Of a stretch of DNA of 64,000 nucleotides, positions 34,614 through 43,896 are shown one piece after another. Source of the stretch: Candidatus Rubrivivax defluviihabitans (lineage in GTDB: Bacteria; Pseudomonadota; Gammaproteobacteria; Burkholderiales; Burkholderiaceae_C); contig JADJMW010000005.1 of NCBI GenBank assembly GCA_016709385.1, positions 248,001 to 312,000 of the forward strand, written 5' to 3'. The stretch's first letter is position 1. Each line of letters starts with the position of its first letter. The translations under genes were made by a program, and so were the position numbers. Under the pieces are notes generated by a model. That model did no database searches, was not told the DNA's origin, and saw only the letters and a program-made list of their open reading frames with translations.

Positions 34614-36239
34614 ATGAACGCCCCCCTGCCCACGCCCACCCCCGCCGAGGGCCGCTTCATGAGCGGCGCCGAATACCGTGAATCGCTGCGCCGCTACCGG
34701 CCCGTGGTGTATGTCGACGGCCAGCGCATCGACAGCGTCGCCGACGCGCCGCAGCTGCAGCCCGGCATCAATGCGCTGGCGGTGAGCTACGACTTCGCGC
34801 GCGACGCCGCCAAGGCGGCGCTGATGACTGCGGTCCAGAGCTCGCGCGGCCGGCGCGTCAACCGCATGCTGCACGTCGACGAATCGGCCGGCGACCTGCT
34901 GAACAAGCTGGAGGCGGTGCGCCTGCTGTGCCAGGAAACCGGCTGCGCGCAACGCTACCTGGCGCACGACGCGCTGAATGCGCTGGCCCAGGTGACGGCG
35001 CGAATCGACGACGCGCGCGGCAGCAACGAGCACCGCGCGCGCTTCCAGGACTATCTGGCGCATGTGCAGGACGAAGACCTGGCTCTGGGCATCGCCATGA
35101 CCGACGCCAAAGGCGACCGCAGCCGCCGGCCACACGAGCAGGCCCATCCCGACACCTACGTGCACGTCGTGGAGCGCAATGCGAAGGGCATCGTCATCAG
35201 CGGCACCAAGGCCATCGTCACCGGCGCGCCGTACATGCACGAGATCCTGGTCATGCCCGGCCGCCAGATGGGCCCGGCCGATGCCGATTTCGCCGTGTGC
35301 TGCGCCTTGCCCTGCGACGCACCCGGGCTGACCCTGGTCTCGCGCCCGGCCGGCCGCCCCGGCGACCGGGTCGAGCACGGCGCACCGCTGTTCTCGCGCC
35401 GCTACGGCCAGGCGACCGCGGTGCTGATCTTCGACCGCGTCTTCGTGCCCTGGGAGCGTGTGTTTTACGCCGGTGAATGGGAGCACAGCCACGTGCTCAC
35501 CTACAGCTACGCCACCCACCACCGGCACAGCTGCATCGGCGCACGCGCCGGCTTCGGCGACCTGCTCATCGGCGCCGGCGCGCTGATGTGCGAGGCCAAC
35601 GGGCTCGACCCCGGCGCGAAGAGTTCGCTGCGCGAGCCGATGGTCGAGCTGATCAAGATCACCGAAGGCTTCTACGCCTGCGGCGTGGCCGCCAGCGTCT
35701 ACGGTACGCCCGATCCGCTGGCCGGCAATTTCATGCCCGAACCGGTCTTCGCCAATATCGGCAAGCTGCTGCTGGCCACGCAGATCTACGACATGCACCG
35801 GCTGGCGCACGAGGTCTCCGGCGGCCTCATCGTCACCCTGCCCGGCCCCGACGAGGACCACAACCCGGACACCGCCGCCACGCTGGCCGAGGTGCTGCGC
35901 GCCAACCCGGCCGTGCCCTACGACAAGCGCATCGAGGTGGCGCGCTTCATCGAGGACCTCACGGCTTCGTACCAGGGCGGCTGGTATTCGGTGATCAGCC
36001 TGCACGGCGGCGGCTCGCCGGCGGCCATGAAGCAGGAGATCTGGCGCCAGTACCCCTTGGGCGACAAGGTGGCACTGGTGGAGCGGCTGCTCGACCGCGG
36101 CGTGCTGACGCCGAACGGCGGCGACGCCACGCGGGCCATCATGCGCAACCGCCAGCCTGGCCGCTGCTGCGACCAGGGTTGCAGCGCCCCCGGGCAGGCC
36201 ATGATGGTGCCGTTGCCCGACCCGGGGCGGCCTGGCTGA
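34614..36239 (+). CDS. 4-hydroxyphenylacetate 3-hydroxylase / 4-hydroxybutyryl-CoA dehydratase family protein
   Basis: 541-residue flavoprotein with the HpaB N-terminal domain (MSGAEYRESLRRYRPVVYVDG) and acyl-CoA-dehydrogenase-like C-terminal domain. Blocks near the middle (DAKGDRSRRPHEQ, GIVISGTKAIVTGAPYMHE) are common to HpaB oxygenases and AbfD dehydratases. AbfD holds a [4Fe-4S] cluster by C-x3-C and H-x6-C; here the aligned stretches read C111-A-Q-R-Y and H-R-H-S-C-I-G-A, so the cluster ligands appear incomplete and a plain FAD enzyme is more likely. Substrate unknown; no hpaC reductase adjoins it. GGAG precedes the ATG at 34614 (a GTG at 34608 is possible). Confidence 0.82.
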   Translation: MNAPLPTPTPAEGRFMSGAEYRESLRRYRPVVYVDGQRIDSVADAPQLQPGINALAVSYDFARDAAKAALMTAVQSSRGRRVNRMLHVDESAGDLLNKLEAVRLLCQETGCAQRYLAHDALNALAQVTARIDDARGSNEHRARFQDYLAHVQDEDLALGIAMTDAKGDRSRRPHEQAHPDTYVHVVERNAKGIVISGTKAIVTGAPYMHEILVMPGRQMGPADADFAVCCALPCDAPGLTLVSRPAGRPGDRVEHGAPLFSRRYGQATAVLIFDRVFVPWERVFYAGEWEHSHVLTYSYATHHRHSCIGARAGFGDLLIGAGALMCEANGLDPGAKSSLREPMVELIKITEGFYACGVAASVYGTPDPLAGNFMPEPVFANIGKLLLATQIYDMHRLAHEVSGGLIVTLPGPDEDHNPDTAATLAEVLRANPAVPYDKRIEVARFIEDLTASYQGGWYSVISLHGGGSPAAMKQEIWRQYPLGDKVALVERLLDRGVLTPNGGDATRAIMRNRQPGRCCDQGCSAPGQAMMVPLPDPGRPG

Positions 36240-36285
36240 CCGACGTTGACCCTGCTTGACCCCCAGGGCCTGCGCGCCCGGGCCT

Positions 36286-36972
36286 TCAGCGCATCGCCTT
36301 GCCGGCCATGCGCAGGATGTCGTCCAGCGGATTGCCGTTGCCGTCCAGGTCCAGCATCGACGCCAGGCCGCCGGCGCCGCCGACCTGAGCCCGGCCCGGG
36401 GCGCCCTGACCGCCAAGCAGGCCGCCGAGCAGTCCGCCCAGACCGCCTCCGCCAGCGCCACCGCCACCCAGCGCGCCGGCGAGCGCATCGCCGAGACCGC
36501 CGCCCATGCCGCCACGCACGCCCCCCATGCCAGCCATGCCACCCGGCGCGTCCGCGGCGGGCGCGGCGCCGCCCTGCCGCGCCATCAGCCCGGTGACCAG
36601 CATCGCCAGCAGCGGCAGCATCTGCTTCAGCAACGAAGGGTCCAGCCCCGACTGTGCGGCGGCGTTGTTCGCCACCGTGCGGCTGACGTCCTTGGAGCCG
36701 AAGATCTGGCCCAGAACTTCGTTGCCGTGCGACGCGTCCGTGGGCTGCGGCGCCAGCACCTCGTCGAGCAGGCTGCCGCCGCCGAGCTGGCCGAGCAGCC
36801 CGCCGAGCCCCTCGAGTCCCGCCGGCTGCGCCTGAGCCTGCTTCTTGAAGCCGCCCAGGATGGCGGGCAGCAGCGCGTCGGCCCCGCTGGCCACCTGCTG
36901 CTCGTCGACGCCGAGTTCGCGCGCCATCGATTGCAGGCCGCCCATCTGGGCGAGGAGTTCGGTGATCTGCAT
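36286..36972 (-). CDS. DUF937 (YidB-like) protein
   Basis: 228 residues, cytosolic. The N-terminal DUF937 domain (1-130) has repeated helices with GADALLPAILGGFKKQA and NEVLGQIFGSKDVSRTVANNAAAQSGLDPSLLKQMLP. A long Gly-rich linker (about 150-200, many GGL/GGG runs) leads to the tail LDLDGNGNPLDDILRMAGK, an EF-hand-like acidic loop often found at the end of this family. Function is not established. Convergent with the HpaB-family gene, 46 bp apart. GGAGAG precedes the ATG. Confidence 0.82.
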   Translation of the reverse strand: MQITELLAQMGGLQSMARELGVDEQQVASGADALLPAILGGFKKQAQAQPAGLEGLGGLLGQLGGGSLLDEVLAPQPTDASHGNEVLGQIFGSKDVSRTVANNAAAQSGLDPSLLKQMLPLLAMLVTGLMARQGGAAPAADAPGGMAGMGGVRGGMGGGLGDALAGALGGGGAGGGGLGGLLGGLLGGQGAPGRAQVGGAGGLASMLDLDGNGNPLDDILRMAGKAMR

Positions 36973-37145
36973 GGTGTAGCTCTCCGGTAGGGGCCCCAGC
37001 GGCGCCGTCGGCGCACGAACGGTGCACCTGCCCATGGTACGGCCTGGCGGCGGATGCGTCGACGCTCAGGTGGTGCGCACGCCCCCGTGCCGCGCAACTG
37101 CGTTGTATGGTCGTCGCGCCGCAGGCGGCGAGCCAGGCGCTGCGC

Positions 37146-37706
37146 CTACCTTGCCTTCTCGAACGGCAGCAGGGAGCTGGGCAGCACGCGCACGCGCGCC
37201 AGGCACTGGCCGTTGGCTTCCGAAAACTTGTTCAGGTCGCCCATCTCGCAGCGATCGCCGCCGCCCACCTGCAACCTGGCAATCTCGGCGCAGGCGATGC
37301 CGCCGAAGCGCAGCGCACGCCGGCTCTGGTCGCCGGGCCGGATACGGCCGAAGCTGGCGGTCTGCGCGTTGTAGGCCACGTCGTTGGCGCGGTAGACGGT
37401 GAACTGCGGCACCAGGCTGCCGATCTCGTAGGGCAAGGTGTTGGTCAGGACGAACTCGAAGCGGCAGCCCCCGGGCACGTCCTGGCGCTGCTCGAGCATC
37501 AACTCGGCCTGGGGCTGGTCCTTGGCCGGCGCCGAGGCGGCGTCGCCGGCAGCGGCTGAATCCAGGTAGCGCCAGGTGCGGTCGTCCTTGAGCAGGATGC
37601 TGCGGCCCTGGGCGTCCTTGAGCTCGAAGTCGGCCCGCGCCGCCGGCAAGCAAGAGGCCACCAAGGCCAGCGCCCCCAGCACTGTTCTCGGCCACGTCGT
37701 CTTCAT
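37146..37706 (-). CDS. Uncharacterised exported protein
   Basis: 186 residues with a Sec signal peptide (VLGALALVASCLPAARA) cleaved near residue 25. The mature part opens FELKDAQGRSILLKDDRTWRYL, a short motif seen at the start of several small exported bacterial proteins. It is followed by a beta-rich region with paired cysteines (GGCRFEFVLTN, IACAEIARL, DRCEMGDLNKF, GQCLARVRV) that could form disulfides. I do not recognise a named family beyond this. It stands alone between the DUF937 gene and the MDR gene on the same strand. Confidence 0.6.
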   Translation of the reverse strand: MKTTWPRTVLGALALVASCLPAARADFELKDAQGRSILLKDDRTWRYLDSAAAGDAASAPAKDQPQAELMLEQRQDVPGGCRFEFVLTNTLPYEIGSLVPQFTVYRANDVAYNAQTASFGRIRPGDQSRRALRFGGIACAEIARLQVGGGDRCEMGDLNKFSEANGQCLARVRVLPSSLLPFEKAR

Positions 37707-37823
37707 CGTCATGTCTTCGTCCTTGGTACACGCCCGTGCCGGCCCGGGCGGGGCCGGCGCCGCGAGTATCGCCGCCCGACCCTGGGGTGACCGCGGTCGA
37801 AACTCACGGCTCGTGCGCTGGCG

Positions 37824-38813
37824 TCAAGCGATGCGCACCACGCAGCGCCCGCGCATCTGACCCGAAATCAGCCGCTCGGCCACCGCGGGCGCCTCGGCCA
37901 GCGGCACCTCGCTCGTCATGCGCTCCAGCAAGGCCGGGTCGAGGTCGCGCGCCAGGCGGTCCCAGGCCGCCTGGCGGCGGTCGCGGGGTGCCATCACGCT
38001 GTCCACGCCGGCCAGTGTGACGCCGCGCAGGATGAACGGCGCCACGCTCGCCGGCAGGTCCAGGCCCTGCGCCAGGCCGCAGGCGGCGACCACGCCGCCG
38101 TACCGTGTCTGCGCCAGTGCATTGGCCAGCGTGTGGCTGCCCAGGGCGTCCACCACGCCGGCCCAGCGTTCCTTCTGCAGCGGCTTGCCCGGGGCGGCCA
38201 GTTCGGCACGGTCGATCACCGCCGCGGCCCCCAGCGCCTTCAGGTAGTCGGCTTCCTGCGGCTTGCCGCTGGCCGCGGTGACGCGGTGGCCCAGCCGCGA
38301 CAGCAGCGCGATGGCCACGCTGCCGACGCCACCGGTGGCCCCGGTGACGAGAACGTCGCCGTCGCCGGGCCGCAGGCCGTGTCCTTCCAGCGCCAGCACG
38401 CACAGCATGGCGGTGTAGCCCGCCGTGCCGATGGCCATGGCCTGGCGCGGCGTGAACGCCGCGGGCAGCTTCACCAGCCAGTCGCCCTTGAGTCGGGCGC
38501 GTTCGGCCAGGCAGCCCCAGTGCGTCTCGCCCACGCCCCAGCCGTTGTGCACGAAGCGGTCGCCGGGCTGCCAGCCGGGGTGACGGCTTTCGAGCACGGT
38601 GCCGGCGCCGTCGATGCCGGGCACCATGGGCCAGGCCCGCACCACCGGGCCCTTGTTCGTGAGCGCCAGCGCGTCCTTGTAGTTGACGGTGGAATATTCG
38701 GGCTGCACCAGCACGTCGGCGTGTTCCCAGCCGGGCAGGCGCGATTCGTCGAGCGAGATCAGGCCGGCGCGGAAGCCGGCATCGTCCTTTTCGAGTAGCA
38801 AGGCTTTGAACAT
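37824..38813 (-). CDS. acuI: MDR-family quinone oxidoreductase / acrylyl-CoA reductase (AcuI/YhdH)
   Basis: 329 residues. A medium-chain dehydrogenase of the YhdH/AcuI subgroup: opening [11 protein letters not shown], the substrate-pocket [65 protein letters not shown] and the NADPH Rossmann motif [13 protein letters not shown]. There is no zinc-binding set. AcuI reduces acryloyl-CoA to propionyl-CoA, which would link it metabolically to prpE 4 kb away; that link is inference. ATG at 38813 is used rather than the unsupported extension to 38948. Divergent from the NlpC/P60 gene. Confidence 0.88.
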   Translation of the reverse strand: MFKALLLEKDDAGFRAGLISLDESRLPGWEHADVLVQPEYSTVNYKDALALTNKGPVVRAWPMVPGIDGAGTVLESRHPGWQPGDRFVHNGWGVGETHWGCLAERARLKGDWLVKLPAAFTPRQAMAIGTAGYTAMLCVLALEGHGLRPGDGDVLVTGATGGVGSVAIALLSRLGHRVTAASGKPQEADYLKALGAAAVIDRAELAAPGKPLQKERWAGVVDALGSHTLANALAQTRYGGVVAACGLAQGLDLPASVAPFILRGVTLAGVDSVMAPRDRRQAAWDRLARDLDPALLERMTSEVPLAEAPAVAERLISGQMRGRCVVRIA

Positions 38814-38946
38814 GGTGTCTCTTCGGTTGGGGTCGGAATCCGTGATGCTGCCGCGTCCCGGCGTCGACGGCAAGGACCGCGGCAGCGGCAGACGCGCCGG
38901 GACAGTCGCCGATTCGCCGCGGCCTGTTATCCTGCGCCGCGCCGCC

Positions 38947-39570
38947 ATGTTCCACGCTGCCCTCCGTCCCCTCGCCCTGACGCTGATCCTGACGCTGAGC
39001 CTGACCTGGCTCGAGCCGGCTTTGGCCGGGCCCGACTCGCCCGAGGCGGCGATCGCGGCCCCGGCCCCCGCCGAGGCTGCCGTCCAGATCCTGCACGACT
39101 GGGGTCAGACGGCGGCCAGCGTCGGCGCCGAGCCCCTGGCCTTCGTGCGCCAGGTCGGCGGCGCGGCCTCCGGGCTGGTGTTGTCGGCCATGCATTACAT
39201 CGGCGTGCCCTACCGTCGTGGTGGCATGTCGGCCGACCACGGCTTCGACTGCAGCGGCTTCACACGCTACGTCTTCGAAAACAGCCTGGGCCTGGTGTTG
39301 CCGCGGCGCGCCGACGCGCAGGCACGCAACGCGGGCCTGCAGAAGGTGCCGCGCGACGACCTGCAGCCCGGCGACCTGGTGTTCTTCAACACCATGCGGC
39401 GCGCCTTCTCGCACGTGGGCATCTATGTCGGCGAAGGCCGCTTCATCCACGCGCCGCGCAGCGGCGGCCAGGTGCGTGTGGAGGACATGCGCCAGGCCTA
39501 CTGGTCCAAGCGCTTCAACGGCGCCCGCCGCGCCGCACGGGCCGAAACCGCGTCTCCAGCGCGGCCTTGA
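38947..39570 (+). CDS. NlpC/P60 (C40) cell-wall peptidase
   Basis: 207 residues with a signal peptide ([19 protein letters not shown], cleavage near 27). The mature enzyme has the C40 catalytic set: Cys102 in [13 protein letters not shown], the histidine in [14 protein letters not shown], and [10 protein letters not shown] with the third residue. [11 protein letters not shown] is also typical. Such periplasmic enzymes cut D-glutamyl-meso-diaminopimelate bonds in peptidoglycan stem peptides. The moaA ATG lies 37 bp downstream on the same strand; there is no obvious functional link. Confidence 0.92.
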   Translation: MFHAALRPLALTLILTLSLTWLEPALAGPDSPEAAIAAPAPAEAAVQILHDWGQTAASVGAEPLAFVRQVGGAASGLVLSAMHYIGVPYRRGGMSADHGFDCSGFTRYVFENSLGLVLPRRADAQARNAGLQKVPRDDLQPGDLVFFNTMRRAFSHVGIYVGEGRFIHAPRSGGQVRVEDMRQAYWSKRFNGARRAARAETASPARP

Positions 39571-39607
39571 GCGGCCGCGGCGCAGCCGCGGCGGCACAAT
39601 CGGCACC

Positions 39608-40732
39608 ATGGGTGAGACCTTCATTCCGCTGGCCGACCTGCGCTACGCTGCCGAGCGGCCGCGCATTCCGGAGCATGCTGCACCGCCGAGCGGCCTGCTC
39701 GCCGACCGGCTGGGCCGGCCGCTGCGCGACCTGCGCATCTCGGTCACCGACCGCTGCAATTTCCGCTGCAGCTACTGCATGCCCAAGGAGGTGTTCGACA
39801 AGGCTTACAAGTTCCTGCCGCACGACTCGCTGCTGAGCTTCGAGGAGATCACGCGCACGGCGCGGCTGTTCGTGGCCCACGGCGTGGGCAAGCTGCGGCT
39901 GACCGGCGGCGAGCCGCTGCTGCGCAAGAACCTGGAAGTGCTGGTGGACCAGTTGGCCGCGCTGCGCACGCCCGCGGGTGAGGCGCTGGACATCACGCTC
40001 ACCACCAACGGCTCGGTGCTCGAACGCAAGGCGCAGGCGCTGCGCGCAGCCGGACTGAAGCGCGTGACGGTGAGCCTGGACGCGCTGGACGACGCCGTCT
40101 TCCGGCGCATGAACGACGTCGATTTTCCGGTCGCCGACGTGCTGCGCGGCATCGACGCCGCGCTGCGCACCGGCATGGCGCCGGTGAAGGTCAACATGGT
40201 CGTCAAGCGCGGCACCAACGACCACGAGATCGTGCCGCTGGCGCGCCACGTGCGCGACGCCTACGGCCCCGGCGTGATCCTGCGCTTCATCGAATACATG
40301 GACGTCGGCGCCACCAACGGCTGGTGCATGGACGAGGTACTGCCCTCGGCCGAGGTGGTGCAGCGGCTGTCGCAGGTGTTTCCGCTGGAGCCGCTGCAGC
40401 CCAATGCCACGGGCGAGACCGCCGAGCGCTGGCGCTATCTGGACGGCGGCGGCGAGATCGGCGTCATCAGCAGCGTCACGCAAGCCTTCTGCCGCGACTG
40501 CAACCGGGCACGCCTGTCCACCGAAGGCAAGCTCTTCCTGTGCCTGTTCGCCAGCCGCGGCCACGACCTGCGCGCCTTGCTGCGCGGCGGCTGCAGCGAC
40601 GAGCAGATCGCCGCGGCCATCGGCCTCATCTGGAGCGAGCGCGAGGACCGCTACTCAGAACTGCGCGGTGCCGGCACCGCGGCGGCCGGGAGCGGCGAGC
40701 GCCGCGTCGAGATGCACTACATAGGCGGTTGA
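39608..40732 (+). CDS. moaA: GTP 3',8-cyclase (MoaA)
   Basis: 374-residue radical SAM enzyme, the first step of molybdenum cofactor synthesis, turning GTP into 3',8-cyclo-GTP. The SAM-binding [4Fe-4S] ligands are Cys50, Cys54 and Cys57 ([13 protein letters not shown]); a second cluster is bound by [18 protein letters not shown] near the C-terminus; the GTP-contact [10 protein letters not shown] and [11 protein letters not shown] are present. The protein ends in Gly-Gly, the catalytic MoaA tail. It is separated from moeA-moaD-moaE by about 15 kb. Confidence 0.95.
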   Translation: MGETFIPLADLRYAAERPRIPEHAAPPSGLLADRLGRPLRDLRISVTDRCNFRCSYCMPKEVFDKAYKFLPHDSLLSFEEITRTARLFVAHGVGKLRLTGGEPLLRKNLEVLVDQLAALRTPAGEALDITLTTNGSVLERKAQALRAAGLKRVTVSLDALDDAVFRRMNDVDFPVADVLRGIDAALRTGMAPVKVNMVVKRGTNDHEIVPLARHVRDAYGPGVILRFIEYMDVGATNGWCMDEVLPSAEVVQRLSQVFPLEPLQPNATGETAERWRYLDGGGEIGVISSVTQAFCRDCNRARLSTEGKLFLCLFASRGHDLRALLRGGCSDEQIAAAIGLIWSEREDRYSELRGAGTAAAGSGERRVEMHYIGG

Positions 40733-40790
40733 AGCTCGTCTTGCTCCCTCTCCCGCCTGCGGCAGAGGGCTGGGGTGACAGGGCCCGTAC

Positions 40791-43700
40791 TCAATCGGCC
40801 GACGCCTGCGCCAGTTCCGGCGTCACGATCTCGCCCGGCACCTTGCGCCGCGCCAGCAGCGTGTACACCGTGGGCACGACGAAGATCGTGAGCAGCGTGC
40901 CGATGCTCATGCCGCCGACGATGACCCAGCCGATCTGCTGCCGGCTCTCGGCGCCGGCACCGCTGGCCAGCGCCAGCGGCAGCGCACCCAGCACCATGGC
41001 GCCGGTAGTCATGAGGATGGGCCGCAGGCGCAGGCTTGCAGCCTCGATCACGGCGTCCAGCGTCTCCTTCCCTTGCTTGCGCAACTGGTTGGAGAACTCC
41101 ACGATCAGGATGCCGTGCTTGGTGATCAGCCCCACCAGCGTGATGAGGCCGATCTGCGAGAAGACGTTGATCGTCCCGCCCGCCCATTTCAGCGCCAGCA
41201 GCGCGCCCACCATCGACAGCGGCACCGCGAGCAGGATCACGAAGGGGTCGATGAAGCTCTCGAACTGCGCCGCCAGCACGAGGAAGATGAACAGCAGCGC
41301 CAGCACGAAGACCAGGCCGAGCGCCCCCGAAGAAGCGCGGAATTCGCGGCTCACGCCGTTCAATTCGGTGGCATAACCCGCCGGCAGCACACGCGCCGCC
41401 GTCTCGTCCATGAAGTCCAGCGCCTCCCCCAGCGAATAGTCCGGCGCCAGGCTGGCGGTGATGGTGACGCTGCGCCGCTGATTGAAGTGGTTCAGTTCGC
41501 GCGGGCTCACCGCCTCGCGCACCTTGACCAGCGAAGACAGCGGCACCATGGTGTCGCCGCGACCGCGCACGAAGAGCTTCTCGATGTCTTCCGGCGTGGC
41601 GCGGCCGCGGCCCTCGGTCTGCACCATCACGTCGTACTGCTCGGCGTCGCGCTTGTAGCGCGTGACGACGCGGCCGCCGAGCATGGTCTCCACCGTGCGC
41701 GCCACCGCTTCGACCGACACGCCCATGTCGGCGGCGCGGGCGCGATCGACCTCCATGAAGATCTCGGGCTTGTTCAGCTGCAGGTCGCTGTCGGGCTGCA
41801 GGATGCCGGGGTTCTTCTGCATCTCGGCGATCATGGCCTGCGTCGCCCGCGCCATGTTCTCGTAGCTGTCGCCGCTGACGATGACGTAGTTCAGCGGCTG
41901 CGAACGGAAGCCCTGGCCCAGGCTGGGCGGCGTCACCGGGAAGGCGGTGATGCCGGGCAGCGCCTGGAACTGCGGGATCAGCTTGCGCGCCAGTTCCTGC
42001 GTCGTGATGTCGCGTTCGGTCCAGTCCACCGTGCGCAGCACGCCAAAGGCGCTGGACACCTGGCCGCCGCCGACGAACATGAAGCGGCGGTCGAATTCAG
42101 GGTACTGCGCCGCGATGGCGTCCAGCGCGTCCAGGTAGCGCGCCGTGTACTCGAGCGTGGCGCCGTCGGGGGCGCGGATCGGCATCGCGATGACGCCGCG
42201 GTCTTCCATCGGCGAAAGCTCGCTCTTGGCCTGGCTGAACAGCCACCAGCTGCCGCCGGCCGACGCCAGCATGACGGCGATCATCAGCCAGCGGTTGGCC
42301 AGCGTCCAGCGCAGCACGCGGGTATAGCCGCGGGTCAGGCCGATGAGCAGGTTCTCCATGCCGCGGTCGAAGCGCGTCGGCGTGGGGTTGTGGCGCAGCA
42401 GCTTGCTGCACATCATGGGCGTGAGCGTCAACGCCACGAATCCCGAGACCAGCACGGCGCCGGCCAGCGTGAGCGCAAATTCGCTGAACAAGCGCCCTGT
42501 GCGGCCGGGCGTGAAGGCCAGCGGCGCGAACACCGCCGCCAGCGTGAGCGTCATCGCCACCACCGCGAAGCTGATCTCGCGCACGCCCTTGAGCGCGGCC
42601 TGGAACGGCGTCAGGCCTTCCTCGATGTGGCGGAAGATGTTTTCCAGCACCACGATGGCATCGTCGACGACCAGGCCGATGGCCAGCACCAGCGCCAGCA
42701 GCGTGAGCGTATTGACGGTAAAGCCGGCCAGCGCGATGAGCGCGAAGGCACCGATCAGGCTGACCGGAATCGTCACCAGCGGGATGATCGACGCGCGCAG
42801 CGTGCGCAGGAAGACGAACACCACCAGCGCCACCAGCACCACGGCTTCGGCCACCGTGGTGTACACGGCCTTGATCGAGCGGTCGATGAAGACCGAGTTG
42901 TCGTTGGCTTGCACCACCGTCACCGAAGGCGGCAGGTCGCGCTGGATCTGCGGCATCAGCGCGCGCACGCCATCGGCCACCTCCAGCGGGTTGGCGGTGG
43001 CGTTGCGGATGACGCCGGTGCTGATGGAAGGCACGCCGTTCAGGCGCACCCGGCTGCGCTCGTTGGCCGCCGCCTCCTCCACCCGCGCCACGTCGCGCAG
43101 CCGCACCGTGTAGCCGCCCACCGTCTTGAGAGCGATCTCGTAGAACTGCGCCACCGTGTTGAGGTCGGTGCGCGCGGTGACGCTGAATTCACGCTGCTGG
43201 CTTTCGATGCGGCCGGCCGGCACTTCCAGGTTCTGCCGCCGCAGCGCGTCTTCCACGTCCTGCACCGTGAGCTTGTAGGCGGCCAGGCGGTCGGGGTCGA
43301 CCCAGATGCGCATGGCGTACTTGCGGTCGCCACCGATCTGCACGTCGGCGACGCCGGGGATGGTCTGCAGCCGCGGCTTGACGACGCGGTTGATGAGGTC
43401 GGTGAGCTCCAGCGGCCCCATCGTCTCGCTGGTGTAGGCCAGCCAGATGGTGGGCGTGGCGTCGGCCTCGACCTTGGAGATCACGGGTTCGTCGGCGGCT
43501 TCGGGCAGGCGGCCGCGCACGCGAGCCACGCGGTCGCGCACCTCGGCCGCGGCGGTGTCGGGGTCCTTGCTGAGCTTGAAGCGCACCGTGATCTGGCTGC
43601 TCTCGGTGCGCGAGACCGAGGTGATGATGTCCACGCCGTCGATGCCGGCGATGGAGTCCTCCAGCGGCTTGGTGACCTGCGACTCGATGACTTCCGACGA

Positions 43701-43862
43701 GGCCCCGATGAGCCGCGTGCTCACGTTCACCAGCGGCTCGTCGATCCGGGGGTATTCGCGCAGGCTGAGCTGGTTGAAGGAGACGAGGCCGATCAGGATC
43801 AGCAGCAGCGACATCACGCTGGCCAGCACCGGGCGGCGGATCGAGGTCTCGGAGAGCTTCAT
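40791..43862 (-). CDS. RND efflux permease (AcrB/MdtB-type, HAE1)
   Basis: 1023 residues, full length, inner membrane. N-terminal TM1 (SVMSLLLILIGLVSFNQLSLREYP), the porter domain with DTAAAEVRDRVARVRGRLPE, the TM4 proton-relay region LALVLAIGLVVDDAIVVLENIFRHIEEG, and the second half with FALTLAGAVLVSGFVALTLTPMM and IGLITLVGLITKHGILIVEF are clear. It pumps amphiphilic drugs or metabolites by proton antiport as a trimer with the adaptor encoded 34 bp upstream. No outer-membrane channel gene is here, so a shared TolC-like partner is assumed. ATG at 43862. Confidence 0.95.
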   Translation of the reverse strand: MKLSETSIRRPVLASVMSLLLILIGLVSFNQLSLREYPRIDEPLVNVSTRLIGASSEVIESQVTKPLEDSIAGIDGVDIITSVSRTESSQITVRFKLSKDPDTAAAEVRDRVARVRGRLPEAADEPVISKVEADATPTIWLAYTSETMGPLELTDLINRVVKPRLQTIPGVADVQIGGDRKYAMRIWVDPDRLAAYKLTVQDVEDALRRQNLEVPAGRIESQQREFSVTARTDLNTVAQFYEIALKTVGGYTVRLRDVARVEEAAANERSRVRLNGVPSISTGVIRNATANPLEVADGVRALMPQIQRDLPPSVTVVQANDNSVFIDRSIKAVYTTVAEAVVLVALVVFVFLRTLRASIIPLVTIPVSLIGAFALIALAGFTVNTLTLLALVLAIGLVVDDAIVVLENIFRHIEEGLTPFQAALKGVREISFAVVAMTLTLAAVFAPLAFTPGRTGRLFSEFALTLAGAVLVSGFVALTLTPMMCSKLLRHNPTPTRFDRGMENLLIGLTRGYTRVLRWTLANRWLMIAVMLASAGGSWWLFSQAKSELSPMEDRGVIAMPIRAPDGATLEYTARYLDALDAIAAQYPEFDRRFMFVGGGQVSSAFGVLRTVDWTERDITTQELARKLIPQFQALPGITAFPVTPPSLGQGFRSQPLNYVIVSGDSYENMARATQAMIAEMQKNPGILQPDSDLQLNKPEIFMEVDRARAADMGVSVEAVARTVETMLGGRVVTRYKRDAEQYDVMVQTEGRGRATPEDIEKLFVRGRGDTMVPLSSLVKVREAVSPRELNHFNQRRSVTITASLAPDYSLGEALDFMDETAARVLPAGYATELNGVSREFRASSGALGLVFVLALLFIFLVLAAQFESFIDPFVILLAVPLSMVGALLALKWAGGTINVFSQIGLITLVGLITKHGILIVEFSNQLRKQGKETLDAVIEAASLRLRPILMTTGAMVLGALPLALASGAGAESRQQIGWVIVGGMSIGTLLTIFVVPTVYTLLARRKVPGEIVTPELAQASAD

Positions 43863-43896
43863 GGTCGTCCCTTCGCTGGCGCGTGGCCGTGCGGGC

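Noticed and set aside
36286..36972. Glycine-rich DUF937 protein as an exported or bacteriocin-like protein
   Set aside because: It lacks a signal sequence and the N-terminal DUF937 domain plus the acidic tail match a known cytosolic family.
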